A stretch of DNA of 64,000 nt from Paramecium sonneborni (taxonomy: Eukaryota > Ciliophora > Oligohymenophorea > Peniculida > Parameciidae), in contig CAJJDN010000091.1 of the NCBI GenBank assembly GCA_905182985.1, positions 349,946 through 413,945 on the forward strand, in the 5' to 3' direction. Positions 12,927 to 23,986 of the stretch are shown piece after piece. A program made the translations under genes and the position numbers. The notes below the pieces were generated by a model. The model searched no databases. It saw only the letters and a list, made by a program, of their open reading frames with translations, and was not told the origin of the DNA. Within the stretch, counting starts at the first letter, position 1. Each line of letters opens with the position of its first letter.

Positions 12927-14095
12927 TCATTTTTGTAACATTTATTCGCAATAGCTTTTTTAAGATTTAACAATTTGATTATTCTAATCTAACATTAATG
13001 CTTTATCATAACAAGAAATGGCTTCTTAATATTTTTTAAGTTTTTATAAGCAAGATCCTATAAAAATTAATATCATCTAACCTTTTGATTGTATTGTCCA
13101 AAATTAACTAGGGTCCTCACATATAGCTTTGTCATAACAAAAGATAGCTTCTTAATAATTGTTCATTTCTTATAAACAGTCTCCTATTTATGTGGAATAA
13201 AATTATTTACCTTTTTTTGTTAAAGTCTTCACATGTTTTGAGTTCAATACCAAAATCTTATCAAACCAACAGATTGCTTCGCTATATTAGTTTAACTTAT
13301 ATAAGCAATTACCTAATTTAATAAAATCTATTTATACCGATTCCATACAAGGAGTCTATGTTAGATTAATCTAATTTTAAAACTTATTTGAATTACATAA
13401 GAGCATCTTAGTAAGAATTACAATAATATAAGCTATCACCTAAAATTATCCTTTTATTTTACCTTTCCATAACATAACATTGATCTAATTTGGATTGATC
13501 ATTAAAGATGTATCAAATGCAGACAAGGCTTTTACATAATCATGTTTTTAAAATAATGTCAAACCTTAATTAAAGTAAAATATTTACCTTCTATGTAATA
13601 TTATCTGGCTTCAGCAATATCCTAAGAAGATTATTATTTATAACTTAGCTGGCTAGAATCAAGGTTTTTAATTCTTTCATCTAATGTAGTTAATAAGATT
13701 TGAGCTACAACTTTTAATTCTATTATTTCTTGGCTAACGTTGTTTAGATTTATAAATTGACATAACATTTGATTTACTTAAATGTTATTCAATGTCTTTA
13801 GCCTTTCTAAAGAGATTTAAAACTATGTTCTAATTTTATCTTTGAGTAAAAAAATCATTTAGTTAATTTAATCACTCAATTCCGTCAATATCTAAATCAT
13901 TTCCTTCTCACATTTATTTGATATTTCTTCAACATAATTAGGTAAATTAGAAATTAATTGTTAATCTTTTTAATGACCAATATGAAAGCTTTCTTAATGG
14001 CATTAATTGCAAGATAAGCGCATTTTTTCACAACAATTTAAATTTATACAAAATCTCTCTACTTGTTAATTGTGGTCTAAAAATGGACATTGCAT
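12927..14095 (-). CDS. Zinc-finger, coiled-coil and TPR protein (348 aa)
   Basis: Six exons; introns at 13565-13587, 13440-13462, 13313-13337, 13184-13210 and 13058-13081 (23, 23, 25, 27 and 24 nt). Removing them leaves 349 codons with a TGA stop. The N-terminus carries a Cys/His cluster, CPFLDH...FC...CC...CNQCH...H, spaced like a B-box or related zinc finger. Residues about 45-165 look like an amphipathic, coiled-coil-prone region (IQILTELSDQINQM, ERLKTLNNIQ). The C-terminal half consists of TPR units with the usual W/L-G-Y-A-F pattern (KHDYVKALSAFDTSL, YQDALMQFKQVLKL, YSEAICWFDKIL, YQEAIFCYDKAI, YQEAISCYDKAL). It is probably a cytosolic scaffold. Three introns fall after the same Lys-Gly position of successive TPRs, as if the unit was copied with its intron. 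The first intron ends AAG, not TAG; the last starts GTT. Confidence 0.9.
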
Positions 14096-14379
14096 TTTTA
14101 ATAAAAAAATTATTATTATTTTAAGAAAATTATTTTAATTTATATACTTATAACCTGGTTATTAAATGATGCGCGCCATAAGTAATTTATTTTTAATTGA
14201 GAATTTGGGATTATATGATTGAGATTGCTTTCATTTGCAAAAATCAATAAATGATTTTAAAAAACTCTAAACCTTTTTTTTTTTAGGTGAGTCAATAAAT
14301 AAAATAAGATATTATTTTTATATTTCGTAAAAAATAGAAATTTTTGGTTTCTTATTATTAAAGTAGAAAATGTTTAGCT

Positions 14380-14665
14380 TTTATACTCTAATGATGCTAA
14401 AGTCACTTATAATGGTGTTTATACTTTGAAAGGTTTAAAGAAAGGAAAATGGAATCTGAAATGGTAAATATTAATAGATGTTAATAAGATATAAGTTTAG
14501 GTAAGAATATATAATATGGATGGGTGGAGCTAAAAAAAATAGGGAAATGGGAAGAGTTGGATGAAGAATTTGAGGATTATAAATAAGTTACTTATATAAA
14601 ATGGAATATATAATATGAAAGGTAGGAAGAGTGCTATATGGAAAAATTGAAATAAAGAATAATGA
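14380..14665 (+). pseudogene. Relic of GKWxEL/GEYxxG repeat protein, plus strand
   Basis: Fragments in shifting frames match the repeat of the intact gene next door but on the opposite strand: KKIGKWEELDEEF, then a DYKQVTYI stretch, then NMKGRKSAIW-like codons where the intact repeat has GEYKNGKKVGRW. An upstream fragment around 14430-14460 has LKKGKWNLKW. TGA stops and frameshifts prevent one frame. It is a dead inverted copy of part of such a gene. Confidence 0.6.
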
Positions 14666-15368
14666 GAAATCTAGGGAAGCAAAATATGATGATTGATAAT
14701 AAAATTATGATATATATAAATAAATCAAATGAAATTAATGAGTGTTTAACTTTTTTGTTATTGAAATTGGAATAATTTAAAGATGGTCTAATGATTAGCA
14801 GATGTGAATTAATGATAATTCAAGTTTGTATAAAGGGTTCCTTGGATTTAATTTTCAATTTGGCTTTAACACAAATTTACTAGTATCATAAATTAAATTA
14901 GCTCATAGATTAACAAAGATAAAAAATTTTGAAATACTTTGGAATTAATAATTATTGTTACAATCTATTTGTTAGATAGTTTCTATTAAAAAGTTATTCT
15001 AGATGGTTAATATTTAAAATCATTAAGAGATAAATTTAGCTTAAAATTTTAGATATTCATAATGTTAGAATATCTTTGATTATAATAGAAATTATTTTAT
15101 ATTAAATGCAAGATTTTTTAAATCTACAATTTAAAGTATTCTCAATATTTTGAAATTTTAATGATTTAGAATAGAAACATTTAATATTTAAGTTTAAAAT
15201 AGTTTATCTGAAGTATGGATAATAAATTACAAGAAGAAAGAATTAATATTCAAAGAATTATTCCTTGAATAATATTCTTGAAAAAATTTTAGAAAAAAGC
15301 TTCTTGGATTTTAAATTATATCTCAATACATTTAATAGAATTTTTCATAAAAGAATCTTTAATTTTCA
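14666..15368. other. No recognisable gene
   Basis: AT-rich spacer downstream of the repeat-protein gene. No open frame has convincing composition or splice structure. Confidence 0.45.
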
Positions 15369-17290
15369 TCAATCTTCATAATTAATTTCTTAAATTAGTT
15401 TATTACCCCTTAACTCTATCTCATTCCATATACCAACTTTTTTTCCATTTTTATATTCTCCATTAAGAATGATCTACGAATATTTTCGAAATCCATCGCT
15501 TAATTCAATCCACTTACCAATCTTGATAGCTCCCTCTTTATTTTCTTGATCATTGTATGATCCTCCACCACTAAATATTATTTATTGATATCTTACATTT
15601 ATTAAAAAGGTTTTTTGTCATCTTCCCTCCAAATAATATCCCATCTACCAATTTTTTAACCATTTTTATATTCCCCATTATAGGTGACATATGAATTTAA
15701 ACCAAAAACTTCTTTCAATTCGTTCCATCTTCCAATCTTAATACCTACTTCAAATAATTTGCCCTCTTCTTTATATGATCCACCACCACTAATCATATTT
15801 TAATTTTTACATATATTTACCCCATGCTGCTATTTCCCATCTTCCTACCTTTTTCCCATTTTTATACTCACCTAAATAAGTAACCTTAGATCCCCAAGAA
15901 AATTCATCGCTTACGTCAATCCATCTTCCAGTCTTTATTAAGCCTTCAACATCATAAGATCCACCACCTATTCTAAAATAATTGTCTAATTCATAACTAT
16001 ACATTTATTTTCCATTATTCAAAACATCCCATTTTCCAATTTTTTTCCCCTTTTTATATTCACCACGATAAATTAATTATGATCCCTCCCAAAATCCATC
16101 ACTTAATTCAGTCCATATACCCTTTTTGTATTCAGTGTTTTCACTTTCATTATCGTCATCATCATATAGGCCTCCAAATCTAGATTGATTTTTTAATAAT
16201 TTCTGTTCTTACATTTAATCATTCATATTATCTTCAGAGTCCTTAGTATAAAGAATATCCCATCTTTTAACTTTTTTGCCGTTTCTATATTATCCAATGT
16301 ATATCACTTAAGATCTCTCCCAATAATCTGAACTAACTTCAACCCACTTTCCTATTTTTTTTGAATCTTTATAATCATAAGATCCACCGCCAATTCTTAA
16401 TATAATTCTAATCTTATTACGCTTATCCTCCAATAGATAAAACATCCCACTAACCAACTTTTTTGCCGTTTCTATATTCACCAATGTAAATAACTTAAGA
16501 TCTTTCCCAATAATCTGTACTTAACTCAATCCACTTACCAACTTTTATTGAATTCACAAAATCATAAAATCCACCTCCAATTCTTAATATAATTATATTC
16601 TTATTACACCTATTTTCCATTTTATATAATATCCCACAAACCAACTTTTTTGCCATTTTCATATGCCCCCTAATATGTGATTCTAGATTTTTCCCAAAAA
16701 TTATCGCTCAAATTAGTCCACTTACCATTCTTCTAATCTTATGAATTATATGATCCTCCTCCTCTAAAAAATTAATTAATAATAAATACATAGTTTTATT
16801 TTTGTAAACATAATTCCATATCCCACATTTTTAATCCTTATAGTATTCTCCTTTTTCAAATACTTGAGCTTAACTATTATTATCTATTTATATTTACACC
16901 TTGAATAATTTTAAGTTAATTCATTCCATAAACCTTGTTTTAATCCATCATTCGAGTAATATCCTCCTATTTCTTACAGTATTTCCCCTCTCCAATTAAC
17001 AGCCCATTTTCCAGTCTTCTTATGGCCATCTACATATTTTCCTAACCATTTAAGATATTAAATCTATTCTAAATTAGTCAACACTTAGGACCTTAAATAA
17101 AAATCTTTCATTTTATCTCTATTTATATTAGTTGAATTAGTTACATTCTAAGGATTTCTCCATCTAAAATGTATCTAATTTTTTTTTTTTTAATAAATTA
17201 TATTGAGAATCGATTCTTTAACAATCTCTATTAATTTGAACTCCAAATTTAACAATCATAATCTTAAGTTGTAGAATTTGAATCAGACAT
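15369..17290 (-). CDS. MORN-like GGGSYD/GKW/GEYKNG repeat protein (581 aa)
   Basis: Eight exons; introns at 17228-17253, 16874-16899, 16764-16789, 16583-16607, 16396-16420, 15789-15810 and 15571-15596. Removing them leaves 582 codons ending TGA. After a divergent N-terminal region come repeats of about 55-70 residues with the order GGGSYD - KIGKWIEL - TYxGEYKNGKKVGxWDI. The Gly/Tyr/Trp pattern recalls MORN motifs; such arrays are frequent in Paramecium, sometimes beside kinases, but no kinase domain is present here. Location and partners are unknown; no signal peptide or membrane segment is seen, so cytosolic is likely. Six of seven introns lie just before the repeat boundary, five of them directly before the GGG in the same phase, so repeat and intron were duplicated together. 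Two introns (16583-16607, 16396-16420) end AAG. A 13-base poly-A in the first coding part is a possible sequencing trouble spot but the frame works as read. Confidence 0.9.
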
Positions 17291-19367
17291 TTTTATTTGA
17301 GGATCTAACTATTGATTGCTAAGATAAATCTTAAAAGTTGATTTACTTATTATTTAGATTGATTTCACTTTTCTTGTTTGAATTATTAGAAAATATAATT
17401 CCCATTTATCTTCTTTAAAAAAAAATTTAAGTTAATTTCAATTTTTTTATTATGAGTAGTGAAGCTGAAATATAATATATCTATTCAAAATGAAATATAT
17501 CTTAATTGAAGCTATTCCAATTAATACAATTGTAAAAGGAAAACTTTATAACAAATGTTAAAAAAGTTTAATCTTTTACGTTTATACACATAAAACGCTT
17601 CTTATTATATAATATTTTTAGTTATGAAAGCTATTTTAATATCATTTAACAAATTTATTCAGCAATTGATAAACTCAATTTTTTCGTCTTTATATAGCCT
17701 TAATTGATAACAAAATTAAATTTTGAGAAGTCAAAACAATATTGTCACATAAAAAAAAGAATCTTTCTTCTAATTAATAAATCACTAGCAATTTATAAAT
17801 TAAAAGAAAAAAAAGCAATAGAACTTTTAAATTTATGAAATTTATTTAATAAATATAACTGATATATTTTATAAAATTTTTGATCGAGAAGCCAAATTAG
17901 ATAAAATTAATCTTAAAACTAAGCTAAATAATTAAACTTATAAACTTTTTTAATGACTTAAAAGTTCATAATTAACCTAAAAGAAAAGTTATGCATCGAG
18001 GTTATTCTAAAAATGAATCATTAATATTGACAAATTTAATCTTAACATTAGTCAAGTCACTTCAAGAATTTTAGTAAAGTGCTCTTAGAGAAATTTAACT
18101 ACAAAAATTTGAAAATTTAAATCTAAATTTTCTGAAAACTGTTTTAGAATAATCGATTATATATGACATCTTTTTCTGTTGAAATGCTTATTTTATATAT
18201 GAAATGTCTGTAAAAGAAAGAATTGATAAGAGTGAATTTGGCTTTATTAATTGTACTACTATAATTTTTGAAAGTGGTGCATTGTAATTAAAAAATCATT
18301 TTTACGTCTTGCAGAAAATAATTTAAGCATATCCAAAATTAATAATTATTATTTAAATTATTACATTTTAATTTTAAAACTTAATTTCTTATAGACAGTC
18401 ACCTGGCTCAAGGAGATTTTTATTGTATATTTTGTTTAATATTTCGACATTCAAATAATAATTGCTCATCTCTCCTATGCAAGATCATTTCAATTGTATC
18501 CAGAAAAACGATATTAGAAATTTTTGACAAAATTCGAAAAAGAATAATCATATATTTAAAATAAAATAATTTATTTGTTATTTTTGGCTTAAAACTATTA
18601 ACATCCTTTTATATAATTCTATAAAATTAATGTGGAACATTTTTCCAGAAGAAAAAAGATCTCATTAAAAAAATAAATGGAAATTAATACAATTATTAAA
18701 TAAAAGTTACTATGTTTTTTGAATCTGGAAAATAGCTAATAAAAGTGAAATAAATGATTTAATAATTATTATCTAGGTATGCAAATATATATTCATTTTT
18801 TTTTTGACATTCTCAATTAGTTATTTGAATAAATTTCTTATTTTTGCAACCTTAATTGTTTGTTTATAGATTTAAAATGCTTTTATACATTTTGTCATCT
18901 ATTTTTACCTTAAACCAGCCAAAAAAAATTTCATGTAAATCACCTTTTAATAAAATTTAAAATTACCTTTATTCTTATAGCTTAACTATCTTTTTAGTCA
19001 TAATGAGAAAAAACAAATATAAGACAACTAAGTATTTAATTTTTTGATGTTATCTATGACGAAAGAAAGTGGTAAATATAAATATAAGTTGGTAGATAAT
19101 TTTTTCATATTAACTGATAAGAATAGAGGATGAAAGTAGAAAAGTAAAATATTTTTTAAAAAATGAAGATACTATAACAAAGATTTTGGCAATAGAAATT
19201 CGAAATTCATATATTACAATATTAATGGCATTATTTAAACTTTCTCAAATGATTGAATGAAAATAACACATTAATTAAATAAGATGTAAAATAAAAATTT
19301 TAAATTAATTTTTATTTTTACAAGAAATAATAATAAATTGTGAAAATGATAATTTAATATTATTGAA
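17291..19367. other. No recognisable gene
   Basis: About 2 kb of AT-rich DNA between two minus-strand genes. A short plus-strand block near 18207-18360 reads MSVKERIDKSEFGFINC then loses the frame. I do not consider it supported. Otherwise nothing stands out. Confidence 0.45.
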
Positions 19368-20489
19368 TCATTTTAGATTGCAAAGGGTGTTTAAATCTGG
19401 ATGTATATATTACGTTAAAAAATTAACTGTTTGTTCTCTTGTGCAATAGTAACCATCTTAACAAAATTTTGTCTAAATTTGAATTTTATTAAAGTAAACC
19501 ATAACAAGTTCATTTTTTACTATAAAATCTAATTAAGATGCAAATGGTATGATTGGTTGGATATCAGATATCACTGATAATATAGCAAACTAATTAGATT
19601 CATGACCTGAATACCAACTAAATGGAGAAGTAGAATACAACTAGGAAATTAACCATTTAAAAGGTTCAGAGAGCTATGCATAATTTTCCAATAATTCACT
19701 ATTATCTTCATAATATCTAATAAATATAACTACTTCTTCCATATATTTGATAGCAGATTCTGATGGATTTGGAAATATAAATCCTTGCACAGTATTACAC
19801 GAATAATCATCAAAGATGTCTTAAATTTCATTTAAAGTAATTGACTTTTTATCAAGAGTTTTGCTTGGATAAGCTCTTTGTATGATGGAAAATACCTCAT
19901 CAAATTCAACTCTACTTTTGAATGATTTTTCTTTTGATTTATAGTAATCACTAGATTAAATTTATTACTTTATATTTTTAATTGCTGGACATACAGATTG
20001 TTAATGTCCATGAAACAAGAAATCATTAGCTTTTACAAAATAATGAAGATCTAATTCATATGGATTGGCGAAATCAGATTACATTATTTAATTCCATGCT
20101 TCTATATTAGTAGAATATTGTGCATAATATTCTATAAAAAATCTCTTTATTATCTCAACATAATTATTTGGGCATAAACCTTTTAAAAATCCAATTGTAG
20201 ACATCACAACCCTTTAATCAGTGGAGGCTTGTATTTCTAAGTTTTCATAGATACAATTCCCATTTTTATCCATAATCTAATTTCCAGCTTTACTCTCCCC
20301 TAATTGTTTATGTTATTATAATCCTATTTAGGTCAAATCTTCTGGTTTAATATTCCAATAATAATTTTTATCAATTTCAGTATAAACTTTAGGAGATCGA
20401 GCCCCATGTCTTGTAAATAAAATTGATTTCTAGGCACAAGATCCAATAGTAACTACTAAATATATTATAGAAGCTATCTAGATTTTCAT
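19368..20489 (-). CDS. Secreted histidine acid phosphatase (373 aa)
   Basis: One uninterrupted frame of 374 codons, TGA stop, no introns. The histidine phosphatase signature TRHGARSP lies right after the signal peptide, with the phosphate-accepting His at residue 28 and flanking Arg27 and Arg31. The second family signature, usually HD or HE before the C-terminus, is seen as SGHE with His296-Glu297. The block STDQRVVMS around residue 90 matches the conserved Arg region of the family. The N-terminus MKIQIASIIYLVVTIGSCAQ is a typical signal peptide, so the enzyme is probably lysosomal or secreted, hydrolysing phosphate monoesters at acid pH. Length agrees with eukaryotic acid phosphatases (about 380-430 aa). 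All catalytic elements I can identify are present. Substrate is not predictable. Confidence 0.93.
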
Positions 20490-21313
20490 ATTCTTTTAAT
20501 AAATAAACTAAGGATTTAGATCGTATTAAAAAATCAAAAAGAAAACTTAATATATTAATGTATTAATATTATGTCATCTGATTACATAAAATAAATAATT
20601 AATTTAATTTTTGACATTTTAGTTTATTAATTTTATATAATTATTTTATTGAAATTTTTGATTAAAAATATATTAATTTTTAAAGCCATATTATCTTTTC
20701 TACAGCTTTGAAATAAATATCTATTTCTAAATTATCACTATTTAAGCATTTTAAAAGTAAAACCATTAAGAGGTTCTAAAAATTATCAATTAAGAAATTC
20801 ATTAATTATATTCGACATTCATTTGGAAATTGTTTGATTTATTTTTGTTGACTACTCAAAAATAGTTATTCCAATAAACTTATTTTTCATCAATAATTTT
20901 CAATTTTAGAATTTTTTCCCCCTTTGCTAATCATATTTAATGAAATGAAAATTTTAATGAACCAGAATATTTCAATATTTTATAAATTTACATATCATTT
21001 ATATATATTCAAATTAGTATATTGTTCTATTAATTAACAAAAAATTGGCTAGAATTTTTTTAAAATTCATAAATTACATTCTTGGCTATTTCTATATTTT
21101 ATTTCCTAAATGTACTATATAATAATAATAAATCATAAAAAGTAGGATGATACCACATAAAATTGTTATTATTTTCTAGAAATTGCTGAAATAGATGATC
21201 AAAATACAAATTATAGCCATTAATTTTATTATGAAACAATAATAAATGAATGATAATTTAATAGTGTGAGCTTTCAAATTGAGTTGTTAAATCTCGTGTT
21301 ATTTTTCCATTGA
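20490..21313. other. No confident gene
   Basis: Upstream of the acid phosphatase gene, so its promoter should lie in the first 100-200 bases, but no defined element is recognisable. A short block near 21175-21255 (LEIAEIDDQNTNYSHQFYYE) looks coding and may be an upstream part of the next candidate, but TGA interrupts it. Confidence 0.4.
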
Positions 21314-21894
21314 TTCATAAAGACACTTGATGCAAAATAATTTCGTATATTAAATATCATTGGTAAAAGATATAATAAATTATTGTTTGACCAAGAGAAA
21401 GAATCTTATATTACTTAAGATAGAGATTACAGTTATGAATTTTTAGTATTCGACAGCTAAGGAGCACAAATAATATCTGTAAATAAACTTAAAATATATG
21501 TTTAGCGAATCAAATAAAAATTACAATAAGGAATTCAAAATTAAATTATAATACTTAAAGATAAGGTAAACTTATTTTGATAAAGAATTCAAATTTGTTA
21601 CAGAATAATTTAGATTAAAATTAATTTATTTTAATAGAAATATAGGAAATTTCTTATATGTTAAAAGAAATTCAATAAAATAGTAAGCCTTTAAATTAAA
21701 AAAGGAAGAAGAAGAAATAATTCTATAAAATAGAAGCTAAATAAAACATTTTCTAAAGTTCCTTAATCCTAAAACCAAAAATATGTTAAACTATTCATTT
21801 AAGTATAAGTAAATAATTGCAATTGCTTATTAAAAAAATAAGCTAAAATTTTTGTTAAAGTTTATAGACCTATGTTATTCTCCCATCATCATGA
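21314..21894 (+). CDS. Possible gene or 3' part of a broken gene, unknown function
   Basis: The frame opens after TGA 21311-21313 and reads KTLDAKQFRILNIIGKRYNK, then QDRDYSYEFLVFDSQGAQII. A 20-nt intron candidate (GTAAAC...AAAG) at about 21563-21582 would join it to a Gln/Lys-rich segment (LIEIQEISYMLKEIQQN, then KRKKKKQFYKIE) ending at TGA 21892-21894; the spliced length is then 187 codons. No start codon is present at the expected place, so either an upstream exon is missed or the gene is truncated. No family recognised. In DNA of this composition chance cannot be excluded. Confidence 0.35.
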
Positions 21895-22416
21895 TTTAAA
21901 TAATAGAATTTAATGTAATGTAATATAATGTTAAGAATATATCACCATTATATCTATGGCTAAAATCAATTTTTATCAAACTAATTGATAAAGGAAAAAG
22001 AGGCCCCTATTATTTAATAAAAAAATTTAGGTTTAAAAATTAATTGCTGATGAATCTCAAAATATAATATGCAATATTTACAATAAATTCTATATATATT
22101 TATAAATTTATAATGGAACTTATAATGTGAATTTTCTGAAGATGATAGGAATATTAGTATGAAAAAACTTTTTATTAGGTAATTTTGTTTACATCATTAT
22201 TTCCAAAAATTAATCATAGATTGAATTTTAACATGAATATGATTTTAAACAAACTTTTAAGATCAAACATAAATTGCGTATTATCTTTGAATAATTGAAT
22301 AAGTTTAAAATGAGCTTTTTAAAATAAATAAATATGAAGGAGAATTTTTTACTATTGTTCAGGTAGGGTTTGTTCACAGATGGAATCATTTTAAATAGGA
22401 ATTAAATAGAATAAAA

Positions 22417-22750
22417 TCAACAATTGATTGACCATTTTAAAAAATAAGCTCCTTTTTTTCTGTTTTCTATTTCATATTCTTCACATTTTTTTAATTTTTT
22501 TTATCTTTCATATTATTCTATCTGAAAATTTCTTGAACAGTTTTTCTTTTATAATTGCAAAATTCTTTATTCATTTGCTTATGCTATAACTTCCTTGTAT
22601 TTTATGAAAATATCATACCACAGGGATGAAAATTTCTGGCTCTATTTTTTCTACTTAAATTTTATTTTCAACCAAAGGTTGTTGTAATTATTCAACCTTA
22701 TTTAATTAATTTAATTTTTCTCTCTATAATTTTTCAAGCAAGCAACCCAT
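22417..22750 (-). CDS. Small probable N-myristoylated coiled-coil protein (102 aa)
   Basis: Two exons joined across a 25-nt intron (GTATGA...ACAAG) leave 103 codons with TGA. The protein starts MGCLLEKLQREKLNQLNK: Gly2 followed by Cys3 is the classic context for N-myristoylation plus palmitoylation, so membrane anchoring on the cytoplasmic face is likely. The rest is Lys/Glu/Gln-rich and coiled-coil prone (ERQKKLKKCEEYEIENRKK). No known domain. Many small MGC- proteins of this kind occur in ciliates. The intron ends AAG, which is unusual; without splicing, TGA would cut the protein after about 45 residues. Confidence 0.65.
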
Positions 22751-23986
22751 TTTCAATCTAAATATAAAATATTATTAATGATTTATAGATATTATTTTTA
22801 GGCTAAAAAGTTTAATAAAAACTAGTTGCGTCATACTCAGACGCATTTACTTTTTAACAAATTAATATAAATTTACCATTAACCATATGAAAAATTTATT
22901 TTTGATAGTATCTAAAAAATAATGTATCATAACTGAAACCCCTTAAGTAAATCATAAATCAATCTTAATTATATTTACTTTGTTAGTTTAAATTTAATTC
23001 TCATTCTGAAAATGTTGATACCGCAAACAAAAGATAAAAAAATTTTGTAATATTTTAAGTTGAAAATAATGTAACTAATCTACTTTTGAAAATTAAAAAG
23101 ATCTTTTTAATTCATAGGAATTCTTTATAATATTGTATCAAAGTTGAAAAGTATAAAATTTGGTAACCATTATTTTTTAATCAATCATTTTTCATCATGA
23201 AATTTTAATTTTGCTTTAATTAACTTAATATTGAAGATATATTTATTTATCTAATTTTGTATCAAAAGGTTTCTTTAAGCTAATTTAATTTTTATCATCA
23301 ATAAATATTTATTTGATCAATTATTTTACTTTTATTTTTACTCTTTTTTTTTAAATTACTTAAATGGACTAATTAAATATTGTTAGATTTTTACAATGAT
23401 TCTTCAAAATGTCATAGTGATCATAATCATAATAAAATTATAAATATCTTAATATAATTAATTAGATTATACTTTAAATCTTATAAATTATATACAAAGA
23501 TGATGTGGAATAAGAATTAATTTAAAATATTAAAGTGTTCAATCATTTTATTTTTATTTAAAAGATCTAATTATAGGACAGTAAAATTTAGTATTAAAGT
23601 TATCTTGGACTAATATAAAAACAATATAAATTTTAAATTATTATTTATAATTAAAGTTCATTTTTACAATTTTTTTTATACTATTTTTTTTCAAATTGCT
23701 GGGATAAAAAGTGAGATATTAAATTATTTTTTTTATCAGCGTAGTTTGAATTGTGTATAAGATTGGATTCAAAACCAAGATCTAATTGATAAACAACTAT
23801 TTAATTAAATGAAAGATAGGAATTATAAAATAGAATTGAATTCATTATTTTTCATATAACTAAACAAATTGTGAAAATTTAAATTTAATTTATTATTTAT
23901 TAATTAAAAAATGTAAATTAAAAGTAAAGAGTAAAATAAAATTGAAATATTTTATATTTAAAAAATAATTCCTAAAAATTTATCAT
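22751..23986. other. No recognisable gene
   Basis: AT-rich spacer of about 1.2 kb between two minus-strand genes. The left part must contain the promoter of the small MGC protein and the right part the 3' region of the surface antigen, but no discrete signal can be pointed out. Confidence 0.45.
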
